From positions 1 to 27,155 of IMG/VR virus record IMGVR_UViG_3300020281_000108: DNA of 27,155 nt; one strand, written 5' to 3'. Each line of letters opens with the position of its first letter. The first letter of the stretch is position 1. Shown here piece after piece: positions 22,770-27,155 of the stretch. The notes beneath the pieces were generated by a model, which searched no databases, was not told the origin of the DNA, and saw nothing but the letters and a program-made list of their open reading frames with translations. A program made the position numbers and the translations under genes. The DNA comes from a virus.

Positions 22770-24212
22770 CTATTCAGATTTGACCTCATTTGCGTTTGGT
22801 AAAACTTCACCTTGCACCAAAATATCTCTAAATTCTTCTCTATCTATTACCTGTTGTTCAAATAATGAATTAAGTGCTGTAATATCTTGTCCAATAAGTC
22901 TTTCAATATCAAAATCTCTACTAATCTTTACTTCTGGTGGCTCGATTCCAACATATTCGGCTGAGAGATTGAAGGCTTTTTGTAGTTTTTGTTCAAGTTC
23001 CATTGATACCATCGCAAGCATAGAGTTTGTATCAACACGATCTAACCTACGAGCATCTGCTGATTCTGCAACAAATTTCTGTTGTGATAATGTACTGATT
23101 CCTAAAGTAGCCATTTGCATTTGTAGCTCTTTTATTTCTGCTGATTGGGCATCAAAAGCACTGGAAGCTGGCTCTACATAATAAACTTTATTACCTGGTT
23201 GAGTTGCCATTGCATAATTTACAGATATAGCAAGGTCTTTGGTCTGATCGTCATATCCTTCCATTACAAGCATTGGTTGAGATGCAACGTGCAAACTATG
23301 AATAAGATCAGCCTGTCTTTGAAAATGTGCAATATTCAAATATGCAATATCAAGTAGAGGTGGTTTGCTTACTAAATTATCTGTTTTTCCAGAATAAATT
23401 GTAACTAAAGGTATTTCACCTAAAGAAAAATTACCAGATTCTACCTGTTTATAATCTTTATCTGCTGATCCAGCTTCAAAACTGCCAGCAGAACTTCCAT
23501 CTGAAACATCGTACATTTCCTCTATCTGTTCTTTTTTGCGAAATACTCTGTAACTTCCTGGTTCAATCACTCTTACTTGGTCAAATACTCTTTCTCCAAA
23601 TTGTCCATCTGGCAGTACAGCTTTTTCACCAAGTCTTACCTGTATTAAGTTTCCATAATTAGATTCTCTATCTAATCTCCAACCGTAAAGATTATTTGGA
23701 TCGACTTCAATCCAGTATGGTCTGCGATTTTGTTGACGCTCTTCTGCAAGACTTACTGCTCCTGATGGTGCAGGATAATCTACAAGTATATGGCTTTGAC
23801 CGTATGTAAGAGAACACATTAGTAATCTTCTAGCGTATTCATCTAAATCTGACTTTCTACCATCTACATCTGCCTTGAACATTTCTGTCCAATAAGGATC
23901 TCCTGTAAGCACTATTGGTTTCCTTAAAACAAGACCTGTGGCTGCTCGAATTAATCTTTGGGTAAATGGGGAAAATACAGCACGATTTACTCTTGCAAGG
24001 TAAGCATCGTAATCTTCTCTTGGCTCTAGTGGTAGGAATGTTTCGCTGTTTGTTCGGAGATAATCTGTTCCTTCGGTTACGGCTTTCATTATTTCCCAAC
24101 CTTTCATCATGTCTAAGACAGCCCTCGTGCGAGTAAAAGGACTGTCTATCCCACCTACCGAAGTAGATGAAATAATATTGGTTCTAATTGGTCCAGGAAC
24201 AGCATAAGTCAT
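22770..24212 (-). CDS. Portal protein (DUF4055 family)
   Basis: A 480-aa protein with N-terminal FTRTRAVLDMMKGWEIMKAV, YLRTNSETFLPLEPREDYDA, RAVFSPFTQRLIRAATGLVL, a middle SHILVDYPAP and RPYWIEVDPNNLYGWR, and a helix-rich second half with IAYLNIAHFQRQADLIHSLH and AESADARRLDRVDTNSML. These are DUF4055-type portal signatures. GGAGGT 6 nt before the ATG is a strong ribosome site. Although other small genes separate it from TerL, the order terminase, portal, scaffold, capsid holds. The dodecameric ring is the DNA entry channel and docks the terminase. Confidence 0.9.
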   Translation of the reverse strand: MTYAVPGPIRTNIISSTSVGGIDSPFTRTRAVLDMMKGWEIMKAVTEGTDYLRTNSETFLPLEPREDYDAYLARVNRAVFSPFTQRLIRAATGLVLRKPIVLTGDPYWTEMFKADVDGRKSDLDEYARRLLMCSLTYGQSHILVDYPAPSGAVSLAEERQQNRRPYWIEVDPNNLYGWRLDRESNYGNLIQVRLGEKAVLPDGQFGERVFDQVRVIEPGSYRVFRKKEQIEEMYDVSDGSSAGSFEAGSADKDYKQVESGNFSLGEIPLVTIYSGKTDNLVSKPPLLDIAYLNIAHFQRQADLIHSLHVASQPMLVMEGYDDQTKDLAISVNYAMATQPGNKVYYVEPASSAFDAQSAEIKELQMQMATLGISTLSQQKFVAESADARRLDRVDTNSMLAMVSMELEQKLQKAFNLSAEYVGIEPPEVKISRDFDIERLIGQDITALNSLFEQQVIDREEFRDILVQGEVLPNANEVKSE

Positions 24213-24213
24213 G

Positions 24214-24480
24214 TCAGCACCTCCATCTCTTTAATGCTAACGCTTTTCTAGTTGGTCTACCTTTTTTATCTTTCAATGGCCCAGGCATACCTTTCATGCG
24301 AGCACAAAAGGATTTTCTTCTTGCTGCTCTTTTTCCTGTTGGATTCTTTTCAGTAACAGGTGCTTGTAAATTACTTCCAGTAGCACGATTATATTTAGCT
24401 CTTCCTTTCGCAGTCAGTCCTCCCTTCTTAGACTTTTCGCCTCTTCCTATAGATAAACTGACTCCTCTGCGTTTAGCCAT
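24214..24480 (-). CDS. Small basic protein, DUF6321-like
   Basis: An 88-aa very basic protein with GGLTAKGRAKYNRATGSNL, APVTEKNPTGKRAARRKSF, CARMKGMPGPLKDKKGRP and ALKRWRC at the end. This sequence pattern is strongly conserved in marine phages (DUF6321 as I recall); function unknown. It overlaps the 55-aa gene by 1 nt (TAATG) and ends 1 nt before the portal ATG. Cysteines at 59 and 88 are the only ones. Nucleic acid binding is likely from charge alone. Confidence 0.8.
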   Translation of the reverse strand: MAKRRGVSLSIGRGEKSKKGGLTAKGRAKYNRATGSNLQAPVTEKNPTGKRAARRKSFCARMKGMPGPLKDKKGRPTRKALALKRWRC

Positions 24481-24647
24481 TATTTTCCTTTTTTCCTCAT
24501 AGCTATTCTATGGGCTTCCATAAATGTTTTACCCTTCAACATCTCTTCCTTCATTATCGTCATGTGTTTTGCAGTATGAGTACCCTTCTTTTTATGATTA
24601 GCTAAAGCAGTCTTTTGCCTGGTTGTAAGTTCTTTCTTAACCTTCAT
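24480..24647 (-). CDS. Small basic 55-aa protein (KELTTRQ...TAKHM type)
   Basis: A 55-codon frame: MKVKKELTTRQKTALANHKK, then GTHTAKHMTIMKEEMLKGK and TFMEAHRIAMRKKGK. I recognise the LTxRQxxAL..H and HTxxHMxxM...GKTFxxAHxxAM pattern from cyanophage small proteins. It has ATGA overlap with the 40-aa gene upstream and TAATG overlap with the DUF6321-like gene downstream, so its frame is fixed on both sides. Likely one or two helices with many His and Lys residues; function unknown. Confidence 0.8.
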   Translation of the reverse strand: MKVKKELTTRQKTALANHKKKGTHTAKHMTIMKEEMLKGKTFMEAHRIAMRKKGK

Positions 24648-24766
24648 TTCTTTTTCCTCTTTTTCTTAGAACGTAGCTTTTTAAGATCAGCAGCAGTAAT
24701 CTTATCCCGTGGTGGAGCAACAGCAGCTAGTTTGCGTTGCTTTGCTGAATAAGATTTCTTAGGCAT
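24644..24766 (-). CDS. Small basic 40-aa protein
   Basis: A 40-codon frame: MPKKSYSAKQRKLAAVAPPR, then DKITAADLKKLRSKKKRKKK. Thirteen Lys and four Arg against two Asp make it one of the most basic products here. The AAVAPPRDKITAADxKxLR pattern recurs, as I recall, in marine phages. It starts by overlapping the stop of the tail tube gene by 1 nt and ends in an ATGA overlap with the 55-aa gene, so it is well embedded. Function unknown; DNA or capsid binding is possible. Confidence 0.78.
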   Translation of the reverse strand: MPKKSYSAKQRKLAAVAPPRDKITAADLKKLRSKKKRKKK

Positions 24767-25182
24767 TAGACAGCAGAAGTAATATCACCAGTAGTTTGGA
24801 AACTTACTGATACAGTTGAGACATCTCCAACGGTTGAACTATATGAAGTTCCTGTAATAATTCCGTTAAAACTTAATTTTTTAGCACCTGATGTATCCAA
24901 GAAAAGGTTAAACGAAGCATCACCAGCATCTTCAGCAGTTAATATGTCTGTAATAATTTCAGCAGTATTATCTCCACTTGTAGCTGTATAAAGAAGATCA
25001 ACTGTTCCTGTAGCTGTTATTAAACTCCCTACATATTTTCTTGCTGTATCGCCATGAGCAGTACACTCAAGAGTATCTTTAACAACATCTAGTGTCCAAG
25101 AAGTCGTAGAAGCTACTGCTCCAACTGATCCAGTTCCGTTATCAAATGATACAGAGCCTTCTTCACCACGAAAAAATGCCAT
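24766..25182 (-). CDS. Probable major tail tube protein, in unusual position
   Basis: A 138-aa beta-rich protein: MAFFRGEEGSVSFDNGTGS, TSWTLDVVKDTLECTAHGDT, RKYVGSLITATGTVDLLYTA, AGDASFNLFLDTSGAKKLSF, NGIITGTSYSSTVGDVSTVS and FQTTGDITSAV. The pattern 'W-strand, DxLxxTxxGD, Y..GxxxxTGT, final FxxTG.I' is the tail tube fold of the gpV/TTP type. No other candidate for the tube lies in the tail block. It sits between TerL and portal, flanked by micro-proteins, instead of just before the chaperone. The 58-nt gap upstream may carry its own promoter (TATAAG), which would suit high expression. Confidence 0.75.
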   Translation of the reverse strand: MAFFRGEEGSVSFDNGTGSVGAVASTTSWTLDVVKDTLECTAHGDTARKYVGSLITATGTVDLLYTATSGDNTAEIITDILTAEDAGDASFNLFLDTSGAKKLSFNGIITGTSYSSTVGDVSTVSVSFQTTGDITSAV

Positions 25183-25240
25183 GATTTCAATAAAATTTTA
25201 CTTATACGACTATCTTACCTTGAAACTGCGTTTTTCACAG

Positions 25241-25345
25241 TTATTTTTTCTTTTTAGTTGATTTTTTTGTAGTTTTTTTCTTCTTTCCCTTGCGTACAGA
25301 AGCTATATAACCCTGACACCTTGCCATTGCATGAGATTTTGCCAT
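25241..25345 (-). CDS. Very basic 34-aa micro-protein
   Basis: A 34-codon frame: MAKSHAMARCQGYIASVRKG, then KKKKTTKK and a poly-Lys end. Twelve Lys and two Arg, no acidic residue. The stop of the DUF5872-like gene lies 2 nt upstream and AGGAG about 6 nt before the ATG is a strong ribosome site. The start resembles small marine phage proteins with MAKSHAMARCxGY. A 7-bp hairpin with an AAAAA loop (25224-25242) overlaps its stop. Function unknown. Confidence 0.7.
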   Translation of the reverse strand: MAKSHAMARCQGYIASVRKGKKKKTTKKSTKKKK

Positions 25346-25347
25346 TT

Positions 25348-25608
25348 TTAACTCCTTTTTTTGCGTTTTTTACGTCTATGTTGATATGTTATCTTCTTAC
25401 TGCTTGTTTTTTCACGTTTGAACCTAGCTTTTTCACTTGCTGACATTTCTCCGACAGTCTTAGGTGTCTTACTTGATACACGTTTTTTGGGCCTGCAAGC
25501 TGGATAACCTCGTTTTTCGCCTTTTTTACGGCCACAAGGCTTACCAGTTTTTACATCAACCCAATTTTCTTTAAACCAACGGGTAAGACCGCCACTACTT
25601 CTTGCCAC
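25348..25608 (-). CDS. Basic protein with DUF5872-like domain
   Basis: An 86-aa protein from the GTG at 25608: MARSSGGLTRWFKENWVDVK, TGKPCGRKKGEKRGYPACRP, KKRVSSKTPKT, then VGEMSASEKARFKREKTSSK and a basic tail. The GGLxRWFKExWVD, CGRxxG and YPxCxP motifs are those of DUF5872, with two cysteines that may bind a metal. I chose the GTG since GTGGAG lies 7 nt before it and a longer form (to 25680) would read through the 53-aa gene. It overlaps that gene by 14 nt. Function unknown. Confidence 0.78.
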   Translation of the reverse strand: MARSSGGLTRWFKENWVDVKTGKPCGRKKGEKRGYPACRPKKRVSSKTPKTVGEMSASEKARFKREKTSSKKITYQHRRKKRKKRS

Positions 25609-25756
25609 GTTTTTTCTCCACTCGGTAAGTTCCTCCACGTTTTTTGTACTCTCGTACAAGCCACGCATTAGCATAAGCACTTGGGTAAACCTTAAATTTA
25701 CGCTTTGCCTCTGCTTTTACCCTAGAGTATAACGCTTTATTTACAGGAACATTCAC
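25595..25756 (-). CDS. Small basic 53-aa conserved phage protein
   Basis: A 53-codon frame from GTG: MNVPVNKALYSRVKAEAKRK, then FKVYPSAYANAWLVREYKKR and GGTYRVEKKRGKK. The KAEAKRKFxVYPSAYANAWLV motif is strikingly conserved in cyanophages and other marine phages by memory. GGGAGG about 11 nt upstream supports the start. It overlaps the upstream 26-aa frame by 20 nt and the DUF5872-like gene by 14 nt. The end is again strongly basic. Function unknown. Confidence 0.82.
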   Translation of the reverse strand: MNVPVNKALYSRVKAEAKRKFKVYPSAYANAWLVREYKKRGGTYRVEKKRGKK

Positions 25757-25817
25757 TTCTCTTCTTACCTCCCTTTTTCTTTTTCTTCTTCTTTTTCATA
25801 CCTGTGTGGTAGGGCAT
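25737..25817 (-). CDS. Possible 26-aa lysine-rich micro-protein
   Basis: A 26-codon frame: MPYHTGM, eight Lys in a row, then GGKKRSECSCK. Position directly after TerL, poly-Lys composition and the overlap with the next basic gene fit the other micro-proteins. A good ribosome site before the ATG is missing, and a frame this short can occur by chance, so it is less certain. The CSC end might be a metal or disulfide site. Function unknown. Confidence 0.5.
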   Translation of the reverse strand: MPYHTGMKKKKKKKKGGKKRSECSCK

Positions 25818-25836
25818 AGTAAAAATTAGGTAACTC

Positions 25837-27093
25837 TTAGTATATTCTAAACGAAGTTTGGCCTAATGTCTCTGGTTTGGCAAGGTTGAATTGCTGCAAA
25901 CATAAATACCCAAAAGCATCAAAAGCATGATCCACTCCCAGGTTTTTGTTTGGTAATCCCGTATTTGGAGCATAAGTCAAAGTTCGTAACGCTTTTATCA
26001 ATTCTTTACAACGTGGGTGGATAAATGTTCTTCGATCTCCATTAGCATCATACAAAGCCGTATTGATTGAAGTAATCTTATCTCTTATTTTCCAGGGTGA
26101 TCTCGGACTCATAACTGTAAATCCACTCCTTCTAAGGATATTGTGGTCCGTAACTCCGACTCCACTTGTTTTTCTCGCACTACCAGTAGGGTCAGGACAA
26201 GCGATAATTCGTCTATCTACCCCATATCTTCTAATAACTTCCTCCGCAAAATCCCAGGTCGTTGCTCCACCCGTCAACATGATTTCATCAAATACATAAA
26301 GATTATCATTATGTTTTACCGCACAAATTCCTGCCATAGGGTCCACGTTAAAATCCAATCCCAAAATTAAAGGTAACATCTGTAAATCCTGGACTTCGCT
26401 GCTTATGTTGTCATCGCTGAAACTGACAGCCACCAATCCCGTAAGATTCTCGAAACTTGCCTCAAATTCTTGCTTGAATGTTCTGCTATCTAATTGGGCC
26501 TTCGCAGCCTCGACTTCCTCTGCTGGAACATTGCCCCCGTCTATTGTGGTAAAACTCCACCTTTTCCAATCTCCCGTGGGGTCTTCTGGAACGTAACACC
26601 ATAAATCGTAAAACCAACTTGCCGTGCCATCGGGTGTTGAAATAAAAAGTGCCCAACCCTGTTTATCTGCTAGTGCTGGCCTGATAACTTGAAACCATAC
26701 GTCAGAATCCATGAAGGCTGCTTCATCTAATACAACACCAGCTAAACTTCGACCTCTAAGAGTGGTTGCGTTTTCTGTTCCCTTCAATTCGATAAGTGAA
26801 CCGTTTATTAGTTCAATCTTTAAGTCTGTCTCGTTTTTTGATTGTATCCATTCTCTTGGTACGAGTTTTTTCAATTCCTTCCATGCAATGTCCTTTGCCA
26901 TGCGATATGTAGGAGCACAATAAAAATATGTCTCGCCTGGTCGTTTGATTGCAGCATTTACAAGTTCAATACAGGATAAATATGATTTTCCAAATCTTCT
27001 GCCAGCCACCAGTACCCTAAATCTGTTTTTTGCATTGAACACCTCCCCCTGGGCCCAACGCAATGTTAAGTTTTCTCGTGTTTTTACACTCAT
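25837..27093 (-). CDS. terL: Terminase large subunit
   Basis: A 418-aa protein from the ATG, or 421 aa from an in-frame TTG at 27102 that has a better placed AGGG. ATPase: Walker A AGRRFGKS at residues 30-37, Walker B GVVLDEAA at about 119-126 with D123-E124, and coupling motif FISTPDG at 150-156. Nuclease: D247 (GLDFNVDP), D301 (CPDPTGSA) and D389/D392 (GVDHAFDAFGY), so the RNase H-type set is complete. It cuts and pumps DNA into the prohead through the portal. No small terminase is visible; it may lie beyond the right edge. Confidence 0.93.
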   Translation of the reverse strand: MSVKTRENLTLRWAQGEVFNAKNRFRVLVAGRRFGKSYLSCIELVNAAIKRPGETYFYCAPTYRMAKDIAWKELKKLVPREWIQSKNETDLKIELINGSLIELKGTENATTLRGRSLAGVVLDEAAFMDSDVWFQVIRPALADKQGWALFISTPDGTASWFYDLWCYVPEDPTGDWKRWSFTTIDGGNVPAEEVEAAKAQLDSRTFKQEFEASFENLTGLVAVSFSDDNISSEVQDLQMLPLILGLDFNVDPMAGICAVKHNDNLYVFDEIMLTGGATTWDFAEEVIRRYGVDRRIIACPDPTGSARKTSGVGVTDHNILRRSGFTVMSPRSPWKIRDKITSINTALYDANGDRRTFIHPRCKELIKALRTLTYAPNTGLPNKNLGVDHAFDAFGYLCLQQFNLAKPETLGQTSFRIY

Positions 27094-27097
27094 GTAG

Positions 27098-27130
27098 TAC
27101 AAAATAACCCTAATTTTAATTTATTTTGTA
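27098..27130. repeat. Perfect 10-bp inverted repeat just upstream of terL
   Basis: TACAAAATAA and TTATTTTGTA form a perfect palindrome around a 13-nt spacer. It covers the TTG alternative start and the likely ribosome site of terL, so it could be an operator, an RNA hairpin that controls terL translation, or the terminator of an upstream gene. The sequence is AT-only in the arms apart from one G-C pair. Confidence 0.4.
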
Positions 27131-27155
27131 GTTTTTATCGACTAATTTGCTATTT

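Noticed and set aside
25224-25242. 7-bp hairpin (AAAAA loop) after the 34-aa gene as a terminator
   Set aside because: One G-U pair, overlaps the stop codon and lacks a U tract; kept only as a note.
25609-25680. Longer form of the DUF5872-like protein starting at 25680
   Set aside because: The added residues overlap the conserved 53-aa gene in another frame and do not resemble the family; the GTG at 25608 has a good ribosome site.
1-27155. tRNA genes, CRISPR array, integrase, transposase or attachment site
   Set aside because: Nothing with the required structure or motifs was seen; the window is packed with structural genes.

Overview
The window is most of the structural half of a tailed, siphovirus-type phage genome. 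It is AT-rich and almost fully coding. One long minus-strand block runs from the large terminase at the right edge down to about position 2545. A short plus-strand cassette lies at 630-2510, and two or three small minus-strand genes sit at the far left. Many of the small proteins and the fibre genes resemble, from memory, those of marine cyanophages. I therefore infer a marine picocyanobacterial siphovirus or a close uncultured relative; no host gene is present to prove this.

On the minus strand, in transcription order: TerL; a run of tiny lysine/arginine-rich proteins interrupted by the likely major tail tube protein; the DUF4055-type portal; a small SAP/HeH-like protein; scaffold; major capsid protein; a strong intrinsic terminator; head-tail adaptor, head-closure, tail-terminator-like and gp10-like neck proteins; a tail assembly chaperone with a probable programmed frameshift; the tape measure; lambda-like tail-tip genes M, L, K, I and J; then a cluster of fibre genes. 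In that cluster three short related fibre-like genes alternate with two XkdW-like accessory genes, followed by two large modular fibres. Most gene junctions overlap by 1 or 4 nt or lie a few nt apart, as expected of a few long late transcripts.

At the left end an accessory cassette holds a membrane-anchored 214-aa protein, a 54-aa CxxC zinc ribbon, a small membrane protein and a coiled-coil protein. These converge on a plus-strand cassette made of a holin-like protein and three proteins with Sec-type signal peptides. A 10-bp perfect hairpin separates the two convergent blocks. No tRNA, CRISPR array, integrase or insertion sequence was seen.

I found eight small genes shorter than 60 codons by reading intergenic DNA (387-563, 3176-3340, 24480-24647, 24644-24766, 25241-25345, 25595-25756, 25737-25817) and by extending the chaperone into 18033-18230. 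The most interesting observations are the +1 or -2 frameshift in the tail assembly chaperone, the tail tube gene moved in between terminase and portal among highly basic micro-proteins, a short L-like tail-tip protein with no cysteine, and a signal-peptide gene with no conventional start codon.
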